Part shown: positions 1 to 9,409 of the stretch, piece by piece
Layout: each line of letters begins with the position of its first letter
How positions within the stretch are numbered: position 1 is the stretch's first letter
Assembly: GCF_008017455.1 (NCBI RefSeq)
Contig: NZ_VRTY01000017.1
Coordinates: 1-64,000, forward strand
DNA from: Pontibacter qinzhouensis
GTDB taxonomy: Bacteria; Bacteroidota; Bacteroidia; Cytophagales; Hymenobacteraceae
DNA: 64,000 bases
Direction of reading: 5' to 3'
Notes under the pieces: model-generated
The model's input: the letters and a program-made list of their open reading frames with translations, nothing else
Told to the model about the DNA's origin: nothing
Databases searched by the model: none
Position numbers and translations under genes: made by a program

Positions 1-267
1 ATCATGCTGGATTCTGTAGCTACAGGCTTAAAGCCAATAGTTCGTGTAATTGATGATTGGGTTACTGCCCGTTCATTGGGTCTGATTTTCGAATGCAAAG
101 TTGGTAAGGGAAGCATGATTGTATCGGGAATTGACTTTACAGGTAATTTAAAAGACCGCCCGGAAGCACGGCAATTGCTGCATAGTTTACAGCAGTATAT
201 GACTTCGCCTGCTTTTAACCCGGAAACACCTGTTACTATCGACAAAATTAAGAGCCTGGTACATTAA
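1..267 (+). CDS. C-terminal end of a GH2-like glycoside hydrolase (5' end outside window)
   Basis: The frame is open from the first base and ends at a TAA at 265-267, so only about 88 C-terminal residues are visible. They match the C-terminus of the complete GH2-family protein encoded at 2881-5841: both have an I/V-D-x-W start, then a conserved LGLI-E--VGKG stretch, then a D-RP-ARQL--SL--YM stretch. This tail is an accessory domain after the TIM barrel, so no catalytic residue can be checked. I infer a secreted beta-glycosidase belonging to the same decayed glycosidase block as the genes that follow. The GH2 pseudogene starts 42 bases downstream, which suggests co-transcription. Confidence 0.7.
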   Translation: MMLDSVATGLKPIVRVIDDWVTARSLGLIFECKVGKGSMIVSGIDFTGNLKDRPEARQLLHSLQQYMTSPAFNPETPVTIDKIKSLVH

Positions 268-309
268 GCCTCAAGCTATCAATATTAACTATCTAAAATC
301 GCTGATTGT

Positions 310-2579
310 ATGATTAGTAGCAGAGCGTTCCGATTTTTTATTTTAGTATTCCCCCTGCTGCCTATTTTGTGTCAGGGGCAAACTATTTCTAATTCTTTTA
401 AAATTCGTCATTTTTCAAACAACAGCAATGCCAATGGCGAAACCGATTTTAAACGAAAGACGAGTGTTTTCACTGATCAGCAACGGATAGATTTTTTAAA
501 TGCTTACGCTACTTATGGAATGATTTTTTGGAAAGATGCAAATCTTAACAAAGAAGCGTATCCGCTTGAAAAAGCAGTTAATCTATCCGCAAAGATAAAG
601 TCACAGCCCCAACATCAGGTAAGAAGCCGAATGCTCACCGATGAATGGTCAAGGAAGGGCTATAAGCCGGGTAAAGAAGCCATTGATGCTGCTGAACTTG
701 ATAAATGGAAAGTATCCGGCGATGTGCGGGTTGAAAATGGTGCACTTTCTTTCAATAAGGAAACGCAGTTAATAAACCATGTTGACGCTCAAAACTGGCG
801 ATGTAAATTAGAAACAGACATCAACCTGTTTGAGGTAAAAAACTTCAGTATTTCATTAGACAATTGCGCGGAGTTCGGAAAAGACCAGTTGGGAAAGTTT
901 TACTACACAGTTAATGGTAAAAAAGTTTTTTATAAGCCTAAAGCCCAGCCGAAAGGCTTAGTCAATATTAAAATTGATCTCGATTTTACTACCCGCCGTT
1001 ATAATTTTTATGTACAGGATCAGTTAATCGGCGACTATGCTTATTTTTCAGACACTACCAGCAAAGCCTTTACAAAGCTGGTTATCAATGGCCCGGCAGG
1101 TTTTAAACTGGACAATCTACATGGTACGGGTTATAAAAGGTTAACTGCTGACGCTCATTATCCTTTCGATATCACTACGTTTGTTGATGAAGACTTTTCT
1201 CCGGCCAAACCGCTGGGTGAATGGAGCGAAGTTGCTTACAATGCTTCGGATTGGGCAACGGATAAACTTCCGATTGTGCATGGCGGCGAATGCTATAAAA
1301 AAGAAGATCTTTATTTGAGAAAAGAGTTTGAAATCAAGGATATAAAAGAATTTAAAGCCGCTAACCTCTACATTGAATCCATAACACCATCCGGGATATT
1401 GTATGTGAACGGCAAAACCGTTGAAGTTATCCATAACCCTGCCCCGGTAACTATCGATATCCGGAAATATTTAAAGCCGGGTAAAAACCTGGTAGCTATA
1501 AAGGTCGATTCTTATGAAGTTGCACCTGAACAGGTGATGACACACACTTCTACCGACAAGCATACCGGCTGGTTTGCGGGAAGAATTCACCTTGATTTAT
1601 TGAAGACCGCCTATATTAAAGATGTATTCACGTACACCGAATCCATTTCCGGAGTACGTGCGGAACAAGTTATCAAGGTAGATTACCGTAATCTGACTGA
1701 AAGTAAATTTAAGGGGAAGCTTCGGATTAGTGTATCGCCCTGGTTCCCAAAAGAGGGAGCAGTGATTGCCAGTAAAGAGGTGTTATATGATGTAATGCTA
1801 ATTGATCAGCTTAATGTAAGCAAACTAGTAATTGAAAATGCCGCGCTTTGGACAGCCGCTAACCCGCAATTATACCTTGTAAAAACAGAACGCCTTGATG
1901 CCGCCGGAAAAGTGGTAGGTGATCATCTGGTAACGACCGAAGATAACGTTAGGTTTTTATCATTCTTTCTATGATTAATGAGATGATTGGACGTGATATG
2001 AACCGTTGCAGCGTTGTACTATGGAGTGTGGTAAACGAGACATAAGCCAATAGCGACAGAAACCGAGTGTTGGCAAAGGCAATAGACGAATGCCATAAAC
2101 TGGATCCTGCCCGGCTCGTAACCGTGGCACTGGATAACATGAAATATGCTGACAGTACAATAACAATTAACGATAATATTTTTAAATCGCTGGATATAAT
2201 TTCGGTGAACGAATACCTTGGCTGGTACCAACATTGGATTGTAAAGCCAGAAGAAAAAACCTGCATATCAAACTTAAATAAACTGATTGTTATTTCTGAA
2301 TTTGGTAGCGAAACCTTGTATGGAAACCACGGGCCATCCGATATCGCCAGTTTATGGACCGAAGAACACCAGGAAAAAGTGTATCAGGATCAGGTGACGA
2401 TGTTTAAAAGAATGCCTGCTTTGCGCGGGACATGTGCCTGGTTATTGGTAGATTATAGATCGCCTAAGCGAATGCATCAAGCTTATCAGAACGGATGGAA
2501 CCGGAAAGGATTACTTTCCGATCAGGGCTTCAAGAAAAAAGCCTTGTATATATTGGCTGACTATTATAAACAAAAATAA
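310..2579 (+). pseudogene. Broken GH2 family glycosidase (internal deletion, frameshift and in-frame stop)
   Basis: The 5' part (310-1974) encodes a signal peptide, a LamG-like insert, and the GH2 sugar-binding and immunoglobulin-like domains, ending in a frame that stops at 1972-1974. The 3' part is in another frame from about 1971 and carries the end of a GH2 TIM barrel. It has a WSVVNET stretch matching the GH2 acid/base W-S-x-x-N-E motif, directly followed by a TAA at 2043-2045. After that stop the same frame continues with NSDRNRVLAKAI and a VISEFGSE stretch, which fits the nucleophile strand. Between the two parts the first half of the barrel, normally over 100 residues, is missing. One deletion-plus-frameshift near 1950-1970 and one nonsense codon therefore inactivate it. 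Originally it was probably a beta-galactosidase or beta-glucuronidase type enzyme. Separate translation of the pieces cannot give a working GH2. Confidence 0.85.
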
Positions 2580-2880
2580 GAACTGTGACTTTGGATTTAT
2601 CCTGATATGGATTAATGATTTTGCATATACTAAAAAATTGTATCCAGTCATTTTAAACCCAATACATATTTTACTGGACTTACTCCATAATCTTGAAAAT
2701 TTTGCCCTGTAAACTTGGTGTTCTTTTAGTTTTTCGAGGTGCCCATGGTACCCGGTGCTGAGCGGAATATACTTTTTGCCGCTCCCTCGGAAACAGTGAG
2801 TGGAGGCGTTCATAAATTGAAAATGGCAGGGGCAGAACAAATAATTAAAGAGTTAAATATCAAAATAAGAGTAGCTTTAT
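2580..2880. other. Intergenic stretch, no gene recognised
   Basis: These 301 bases separate the GH2 pseudogene from the complete GH2 gene. A short stretch from about 2737 reads open in the + frame (VPMVPGAERNILFAAPSE...) into the start of the next gene, which could be the tail of a lost coding sequence. It has no start codon context or homologue I can name. No hairpin terminator or recognisable promoter was seen. Confidence 0.4.
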
Positions 2881-5841
2881 ATGATGCGGTATAACTATAA
2901 TTTTATGAACCTGAATCGCCCTGCCATTTTTCGCCTATTTCTGGTAACTGTATGCTGTCTGCTGCTTTTAAGCCAAGGATCCAAAGCACAGCAAAAGGAA
3001 ATATCGCTGGCCGGTGACTGGAAATTCACCACTGACCCGACTGGCAAAGGGCTGACTGAAAAATGGTTCACCCAGAGCTTCCCCGAGCAGGTAAAGCTGC
3101 CGGGCTCTATGGCTGAAAACTTGAAGGGGAACGACATTACCCTGAAAACGGAATGGACCGCCAGCATTTACGACAGCTCCTGGTTTTACAATCCGCGGAT
3201 GGCCCGCTACCGCGAGCCAGGCAATATAAAAGTACCCTTCTGGCTTACACCTGCCAAGCACTATGTGGGACCGGCCTGGTATCAGAAAGAAGTAACCATT
3301 CCGGCCTCTTGGAAAGACAAACGGATAGTACTGGAGCTGGAGCGCGCGCACATTGCCACACACCTTTGGATTGATGAGCAGGAGATAGGGAAAGCAAACT
3401 CCCTGGTTGCACCACACCTGTACGACCTCACAGGCAAGCTCGCACCTGGCAAACACACCATCACCCTCCGGGTAGACAATACCATTACAGAAGATGTGAA
3501 TGTGGGCACAAATTCCCACAGCATCTCCGACCACACCCAGGGGAACTGGAATGGCGTAGTAGGCAACCTGATGCTGAAAGCAGGTTCTAAGGTATATTTT
3601 GATGATATACAGGTATTTCCTAATCTGAAAACAAAAACTGCCAGCGTCAAGCTGACCTTGCAAAACACCACAGATAAACCTGTAACCGGTAAAGTAAGCT
3701 TAGGAGCCAAAAGCTTTAACAGCGATAAAACCCATGCGGCACAGGCAAAGCCCGTAAATGTAAAGTTAAACCCAGGCGAAACAGTGCTCGACATAAACCT
3801 GCCGCTTGGAGAGAACATGCAAACCTGGGATGAGTTTAATCCTGCGCTGTATAAACTGACAGCAAAACTGGATGCAAAAGGAAACCAGGACGATGAGCAG
3901 GGAGTGCAGTTCGGAATGCGCGAAATAAGTGTAGAAGGAACCCGGATTATGGTGAACGGAAAGCCGGTTTTTCTGCGGGGCGACCTGAACAATTCCGAGT
4001 TTCCGCTAACAGGTTACCCGCCAACCGATGAGGCTTCCTGGGAGCGAATTTACAAAATAGCCAAGGCACACGGGCTTAATCACATCCGTTTCCACTCCTG
4101 GTGCCCGCCTGAAGCTGCTTTTATTGCCGCTGATAAGATTGGTATTTACCTGCAGCCTGAAGGCCCTACCTGGCCTAACCACAGCACCTCCCTTGGGAGT
4201 GGCAAAGCCATTGATACCTATATTTATGAGGAGACCAACCGCATGGCTAAACATTACGGCAACTATGCCTCCTTTACCATGTTGGCTGCCGGAAACGAAC
4301 CACGGGGCGGAAACCAGGCAAAATACCTGGCGGAATTCGTGAAATACTGGCAGAAGAAAGACAACCGCCGCATCTACACCGGAGCATCGGTGGCAATGAG
4401 CTGGCCCCTGGTACCCGAAAACGAATTTATGGTGAAGTCGGGGCCGCGTGGTTTAAACTGGCCGAATGCACGACCAGAAAATGAGGGCGATTACCGAACA
4501 AAGATTGAAGGCTTTACCGTGCCCTATGTTACCCATGAGATGGGCCAGTGGGTAGCCTTCCCCAACTTCGAGGAGATAAAGAAATACACCGGCGTTTACC
4601 GCGCTAAAAACTTCGAACTGTTTCAGGAAGACCTGGCGGACAGGGGGATGGGCGATCAGGCGAGAGACTTCCTGACGGCTTCGGGTAAATTACAGGCACT
4701 GTCTTATAAATTCGAGATTGAGCAATCGTTGCGTACGCCCGGGCTGGCAGGTTTCCAGCTGCTGGGGCTGCAGGATTTCCCGGGCCAGGGAACGGCGCTG
4801 GTAGGTGTACTCGATGCATTCTGGGAGAGCAAGGGCTATATTTCACCGGAAGAATTCCGCCGCTTTTGCAATACGACCGTTCCACTTACCCGAATGGCAA
4901 AGTTCGTTTACAAAAATAACGAAGTCCTGACGGCAAATGTGGAACTGTATCATTTCGGAGAGTCTGACCTGACCAATGCTATTTTGAACTGGGAGCTGAA
5001 AGATGATAAAAACAATGTAGTTGCTTCCGGTAGCTTGCCAGCCAAAGCTTTTCCACGGGGTGCCAATACCGAAGCAGGAAAGCTGGAGATACCGCTCACC
5101 AAAATTACAAAAGCCAGCAAACTGAACCTGTTTATTAAGCTGGCTGAAACCAATTTTGTAAATGACTGGAATGTGTGGGTGTACCCGGCGGAGGAGCTGC
5201 CAGTAGTAAAGTCAGATGTTTACTACACAAAGGTGCTGGACAAAAAAGCGGAAGAAGTGCTAAACAGGGGAGGCAGTGTGTTCCTGGATGCAGCCGGAAG
5301 CGTGGTAAAAGGTAAAGAGGTAATGATGTATTTCACGCCTGCTTTCTGGAACACCTCCTGGTTTAAGATGCGTCCGCCACACACCACAGGATCGCTTATA
5401 AAAGCAGATCATCCGGCTTTCGAGTATTTTCCTACAGAGTCGTTCACAGACCTGCAGTGGTGGGAGGTCGTAAACCGGGCACAGGTCATGCACCTGGAGG
5501 ACTTTCCGAAAGATTTTCGTCCAATCGTGCAGCCAATAGACACTTGGTTCATGAACCGGAAGCTGGGTCTTATCTACGAAGCCAGCGTAGGAAAAGGCAA
5601 ATTGCTTGTTTCCAGTGCCGACCTGACTTCAGACCTGGATAACCGCCCCGCTGCCCGGCAGTTGCGCTACAGCCTGCTGAGTTATATGGCTTCGGATAAG
5701 TTTCAGCCCAAAGACAAGCTTGATATGGAGTTGGTGCGGGATGTGTTCCAGACCCCATCCAGGGAAGTGTGGGATAGCTTTACCAAAGATAGTCCGGATG
5801 AGCTGAAGCCAAATCAAGGGCAGCAGCCTGTAGTAAAGTAA
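2881..5841 (+). CDS. Secreted GH2 family beta-glycosidase, 986 aa
   Basis: A signal peptide covers residues 1-36 (hydrophobic core LFLVTVCCLLLL, cut after SKA). The second ATG at 2905 is an alternative start. A GH2 sugar-binding jelly roll follows (about 40-240), then an immunoglobulin-like domain (about 240-345). The TIM barrel opens near residue 350 with VNGKPVFLRGDLNN. The acid/base candidate is Glu473 in AAGNEPRGG and the nucleophile candidate is Glu553 in YVTHEMGQW. The long C-terminal region (about 690-986) is shared with the partial protein at the window start, so this is a distinct long GH2 subgroup. GH2 enzymes cleave terminal beta-galactosyl, glucuronosyl, mannosyl or alpha-arabinopyranosyl groups; the exact substrate cannot be read from sequence. 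A remnant insertion sequence begins 30 bases after the stop. Confidence 0.85.
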   Translation: MMRYNYNFMNLNRPAIFRLFLVTVCCLLLLSQGSKAQQKEISLAGDWKFTTDPTGKGLTEKWFTQSFPEQVKLPGSMAENLKGNDITLKTEWTASIYDSSWFYNPRMARYREPGNIKVPFWLTPAKHYVGPAWYQKEVTIPASWKDKRIVLELERAHIATHLWIDEQEIGKANSLVAPHLYDLTGKLAPGKHTITLRVDNTITEDVNVGTNSHSISDHTQGNWNGVVGNLMLKAGSKVYFDDIQVFPNLKTKTASVKLTLQNTTDKPVTGKVSLGAKSFNSDKTHAAQAKPVNVKLNPGETVLDINLPLGENMQTWDEFNPALYKLTAKLDAKGNQDDEQGVQFGMREISVEGTRIMVNGKPVFLRGDLNNSEFPLTGYPPTDEASWERIYKIAKAHGLNHIRFHSWCPPEAAFIAADKIGIYLQPEGPTWPNHSTSLGSGKAIDTYIYEETNRMAKHYGNYASFTMLAAGNEPRGGNQAKYLAEFVKYWQKKDNRRIYTGASVAMSWPLVPENEFMVKSGPRGLNWPNARPENEGDYRTKIEGFTVPYVTHEMGQWVAFPNFEEIKKYTGVYRAKNFELFQEDLADRGMGDQARDFLTASGKLQALSYKFEIEQSLRTPGLAGFQLLGLQDFPGQGTALVGVLDAFWESKGYISPEEFRRFCNTTVPLTRMAKFVYKNNEVLTANVELYHFGESDLTNAILNWELKDDKNNVVASGSLPAKAFPRGANTEAGKLEIPLTKITKASKLNLFIKLAETNFVNDWNVWVYPAEELPVVKSDVYYTKVLDKKAEEVLNRGGSVFLDAAGSVVKGKEVMMYFTPAFWNTSWFKMRPPHTTGSLIKADHPAFEYFPTESFTDLQWWEVVNRAQVMHLEDFPKDFRPIVQPIDTWFMNRKLGLIYEASVGKGKLLVSSADLTSDLDNRPAARQLRYSLLSYMASDKFQPKDKLDMELVRDVFQTPSREVWDSFTKDSPDELKPNQGQQPVVK

Positions 5842-5871
5842 CAATTGAGCATAATGCATCAGGTGCAGAAC

Positions 5872-6700
5872 TGGAATTGTAATGTTTTGCTGGAGACTTT
5901 TATAGGCAGTTAAAGCTTTGTATAACAGGTTTTCATATTGGCAAAGAGTCAGGTAGCCAAATTTTGAGTCCCTCCTTTTTCTGCTGTAGAAACCTTCAAT
6001 GTATTCAAACATGGCAAGCTAGACTTCCTATCTGGTGGCAAAATGGTGGTGGTCTGCTATTTCTGTCTTTTTTGTTTTAAAGAAGCTCTCTTTCATGGCA
6101 TTGTCCCAGCAGTTTCCTTTCTTGCTCATGCTCTGCACGACCAGAATTCCCTCGAGTCGTTCTTGGGAGATACTGCAGGCATATTGTACGCCCCAGTCAG
6201 AGTAAAACAAAAGGGAATAGAGCAAGCAACTGTTTCTGATGGCCATCTGGAAGGCCTCCACCTTGATTGCTTCTGCCTCCATGGTCTTACTCAGCACCCT
6301 GCCCACCGCTTTCCCTCAGTACGACCGTCAGGTACAACCAGCCTAGCCTGGTTTTGATGTAGGAGAGATCAGAGACCCTCATCTCTGCCGGCCTTACCGC
6401 TATGGATGGCCTTTTTTTAACCAGCAAACGTGCGTCAGCATAGGGGCGCAACTCGCTCCAACTGCGCCTCCTTCAGTTTCTTTTGTAACCGATTGATCTC
6501 TTCTAGTTCCTCCCTGAGCCCATCGGTAGACCGAATGGGCTAGCCTTCCTTCTGCCGTGACTTGCTCAACCGGCCAGAATCAATCCCAAGTTCGTCTGCT
6601 GCTTCTTTTACTTCTTCCCTCGCATAGGAGAGGTCAATCGCCATCCGTTTGAAGGAGGCATCTAATACAGGCCTTTCCAGTATAGTCAATTTTATATCAA
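5872..6700 (-). mobile_element. Degenerate IS3-family insertion sequence (copy 1)
   Basis: Read on the minus strand, about 6690-6390 is an orfA remnant starting ERPVLDASFKRMAIDLSYAR with a helix-turn-helix (VKEAADELGIDSGRLSKSRQ), interrupted by stops. It is followed by orfB fragments: YSDWGVQYACS with QSMSKKGNCWDNAMKESFF (about 6220-6080), then YIEGFYSRKRRDSKFGYL (about 6005-5950). These are the C-terminal signatures of IS3-family DDE transposases. Several stops and the loss of most of the catalytic core show it is inactive. The low-coordinate end begins TGGAATTGTAATGTTTTG at 5872 and matches the inverted-repeat ends of the copy at 20191-20493. The high-coordinate end is not recognisable, so 6700 is approximate. 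Confidence 0.8.
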
Positions 6701-6719
6701 ATCACCTAAAGGCTATTCC

Positions 6720-7156
6720 GAATCCTTATATTTTATAGTGTACTTCTATGGTCAATGCTGACTGGTAGCCAAGTGCTTTTTGACGATTTTTTGTTTAAGT
6801 GTTCAGTAGTGGGGGCACGAGCCTCGTTTAGACATAATCCCCTCATGCTTGATTCTTTTGCTCACTTTAGGGAAAGAAGTCTTCGGTTCTCATCAAGGGA
6901 AAAAGTATGGCCCAGCCAGCGAGACGAATGCCATTAGAAAGCAGTCGAATATTCAATTGACAGAGCAGCAGACAGATATTATCGATAAACTTTACCTCCA
7001 ACAAACTTGAGCTTATTATTCGCAAGGTAGTTTATACTATCAGGTATTAATTAATTATTTTACTTAAGTCTGCGTAGTATAATGCCTCCAGTCAAAGGTA
7101 ACAACGCCAAAAGAGTGAGGCCATTCTCTTGCAATCAGCTTATATCCTGTCATTAC
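6720..7156. other. Intergenic stretch, no gene recognised
   Basis: This follows the eroded left end of the IS3 remnant. It contains only short open stretches (the longest about 60 codons, 6755-6937) with no recognisable family. The DNA is AT-rich and probably decayed. Confidence 0.4.
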
Positions 7157-7196
7157 TTTTGAACGTCTATCATTTATTTTGGACGTATATGATTAA
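7157..7196. promoter_or_regulatory. Two tandem 20-bp direct repeats upstream of a membrane regulator
   Basis: TTTTGAACGTCTATCATTTA (7157-7176) is immediately followed by TTTTGGACGTATATGATTAA (7177-7196); 16 of 20 positions match. The pair lies 55-95 bases before the ATG at 7251. Two head-to-tail sites on one face of the helix are typical of operator DNA, so I infer a regulator-binding site, possibly for the product of the next gene. The first bases of each repeat (TTTTG) could also serve as a Bacteroidota -33 element. Confidence 0.4.
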
Positions 7197-7250
7197 CTTG
7201 TTATTTTAGCAGGCATTAAGCATTTCCAAATTTAACATATCTTTGTTTTG

Positions 7251-8486
7251 ATGGGCAGGAAAGTTAACCTAACAGATGTGATTAAATGCTGCGAAATTCG
7301 CTTCGGTCGCGGAGCGGCTGCCCATTGGACACATAGTGACTTTATTAACCTTAATCACGATATAATACGGGCAACGAAAATAAACATCAGTATCAATACC
7401 TTAAAGCGTATTTTTGGTAAACTTGCTGTAGATGAGAAGTATATCCCCCAGCATGCCACCATTGAAGCGCTGCAAAAATATTGCGGATACACTTATCCTG
7501 AAGATGTTCAGGCACCCGTTGAAGCCCAGATAAGCGAAGTAATAGCCCCAATAAAAGTCAGAAAAAATATATTTCTGTACATCTTCATCCTTGCTATAAT
7601 CGGTATTTCAGGATTTGCTGCCTGGAAGTTGTTTAAGCCTGTCGCCTCGTTTCCCGCATATGTTACTTTACTAAAAATAGAAGGGACTATTCCGTTTACG
7701 GCCGTTTTTGATATTATGGTACCTGATAATCAGGACAGTACATTCGTAGATTTTGGAGATAAGTCACCATTAATCCACGTTAGAGCAGAGCAAAAACGGG
7801 TATCACACAATTATTTATATGCAGGTGTATTTAACGTAAGTTTGCGAACACGCCGGTCTGTTTTCGCAGAAACGACAATTAGTGTAAGTTCCAACAAATG
7901 GATCGCGCTTAGTTACCATGATCAAATGCGTAATCATTATTACGAGATCCCGGCTGTTAGAACAGGTTCTGATAGTCTTTTTAATCTCACGAACAGACAA
8001 TTACATAGTATAGGCTTAGATACCGTCAAGCGTATTTTCACCAGACTGTATAATTTCACTCCGGTAAATTATTTTGCAGACGATTTTACGTTCGAAACAA
8101 CTTTTAAAAATCCACCCCGCAGACACGGATTTTCCTGTAATAGCACCCAGTTTCAGATATCGGGTATCAATAGTATGATACGTTTTAAACTTTCGAACCC
8201 AGGGTGTAGCTCACGGGTGATCAATGTATTAAGTGAGCAACGGTTTGATGGAGATAAGGATGATCTTTCTCAGTTTGTTCTTGAGCAGGAAAATTGGAAT
8301 ACGGTAAAAATGATTAACCAGAACAAGCAAGTTTCGTTATTTGTCAATGGAGAACTGCTGTTTACGGGAAGCTATCAAAAACCATTAGGTGAAATAAAAG
8401 GATTGTTTATTGAATTTGAAGGAAATGGGTTTGTAAAAAACTGTGACCTTAAAGCTGGCGATGGACGCAGCCTCTATCAATTTTAG
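7251..8486 (+). CDS. Membrane-spanning protein with HTH-like N-terminus and PKD domain
   Basis: The ATG at 7251 is preferred over an in-frame TTG just before it. A TATCTTTG box resembling the Bacteroidota -7 promoter element lies at 7238-7245, only 5 bases upstream, so the transcript could be nearly leaderless. Residues 1-80 are cytoplasmic and contain ISINTLKRIFGKL, a helix-turn-helix-like stretch seen in many uncharacterised Bacteroidota proteins. One transmembrane helix follows (about 106-128, LYIFILAIIGISGFAAW). A PKD-like domain (about 138-205, with STFVDFGDKS) comes next. The final 150 residues look like a beta-sandwich with FVNGELLFTG. The layout suggests a one-component sensor: outside binding domains joined through one helix to a DNA-binding head. 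No experimentally known homologue comes to mind, so the function is inferred. It is the only intact gene between two decayed IS elements. Confidence 0.6.
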   Translation: MGRKVNLTDVIKCCEIRFGRGAAAHWTHSDFINLNHDIIRATKINISINTLKRIFGKLAVDEKYIPQHATIEALQKYCGYTYPEDVQAPVEAQISEVIAPIKVRKNIFLYIFILAIIGISGFAAWKLFKPVASFPAYVTLLKIEGTIPFTAVFDIMVPDNQDSTFVDFGDKSPLIHVRAEQKRVSHNYLYAGVFNVSLRTRRSVFAETTISVSSNKWIALSYHDQMRNHYYEIPAVRTGSDSLFNLTNRQLHSIGLDTVKRIFTRLYNFTPVNYFADDFTFETTFKNPPRRHGFSCNSTQFQISGINSMIRFKLSNPGCSSRVINVLSEQRFDGDKDDLSQFVLEQENWNTVKMINQNKQVSLFVNGELLFTGSYQKPLGEIKGLFIEFEGNGFVKNCDLKAGDGRSLYQF

Positions 8487-8499
8487 GCACAATGCGAAA

Positions 8500-8895
8500 C
8501 CGTTAAAAAAAGCTCTAACTGATAACTTATCTTGTTTTTGATGTATTTTTAGCGCATGCCAGCACCCTTTGTGAGCGCACATGCCTATACCTCCTTACTC
8601 CTTTAGCTTTATCTCTAGCAAATCCCTGTCTTATTTGAAAGTATAGCTTTTGTCGGCAAAGAAAAGAGATATTCTTTTTTGGTAGCTCCACTTCCTTGAG
8701 CACCTCATTTATGTAAGCTAACTCAATAGCGGCTATTTGGAGCTTTTAACTTAATGCTCATCAATAAGCTGGTAAATCGGATGCCAGTCTACTCCTTTGT
8801 TTATCTGGTCGTAAAACTCGCTATTAATCTTATGGCAATCAACTACAAGGTTGGCAAAACCTATACAGGCTGTCTCATTGATATGCCTAAAATAA
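8500..8895 (-). mobile_element. Heavily decayed IS5-like transposase remnant
   Basis: Read on the minus strand, about 8880-8755 encodes INSEFYDQINKGVDWHPIYQ, which resembles the N-terminus of IS5-group transposases (FY-QLDKLIDW-PI pattern). It then runs almost directly into about 8745-8590, which has a VLKEVELPKK stretch and, in another frame, ADKSYTFK and DRDLLEIKLKE. That pattern resembles the ADKGY...N---L----LKDGI region near the transposase C-terminus. Frame changes, stops and a missing middle show a dead remnant. Terminal repeats were not found, so the limits are approximate and the family call is tentative. Confidence 0.45.
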
Positions 8896-9409
8896 TAATT
8901 TTTAACACACATACACTAAAATTATAAGCCATAAGACAGTAGCGTACCTGCAACGGCCTCAATGTTCATTTTATTAATTATTTGATTGTCAAATACATAC
9001 TTCATCCATAATTTGGATGAGCTTTGGGCAGGCTCATTAGCCCTTTAAAAATAAAACTTCTTTCTATTTTTGGTTATTGTTCTGATGAGGAATGATTTGG
9101 TAGTTTATTATTACCATAAAATTCGGCAATTTCATTTACAAACATTTGTTCAATATTAGCCTATTAATTTTCTTGTTCGGTTTAACCTCTATTGCTTCCA
9201 TTTAATTAAAGAGACAGATCTTGTCTTGCAAAGAGGATATTATTGCCAGCATCGGGCTGGCTAATAAATAGTGGCAGGACCCAGGAACCCCTGTTTCCGT
9301 CCTTAAGGCTAATAAACTGGTTATGCGAAGCAGCAAGCTTTAAAAACATTGAAAAAATAAATAAACTTAAATAGCTATACCTGATACATATTACCAAATT
9401 ACTAACAAT
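8896..9409. other. Intergenic stretch, no gene recognised
   Basis: AT-rich DNA between the IS5-like remnant and the GH43 gene. No open frame of note, no clear hairpin and no repeat shared with other gaps was found. The promoter of the GH43 gene should lie here, but no convincing box was seen. Confidence 0.4.

Noticed and set aside
2737-2893. Open stretch running into the GH2 start, maybe a lost coding tail
   Set aside because: No start, no homologue recognised, too short to separate from chance.
6755-6937. 60-codon + strand ORF after the IS3 remnant
   Set aside because: No recognisable domain, no promoter or neighbour that supports it, and it lies in decayed DNA.
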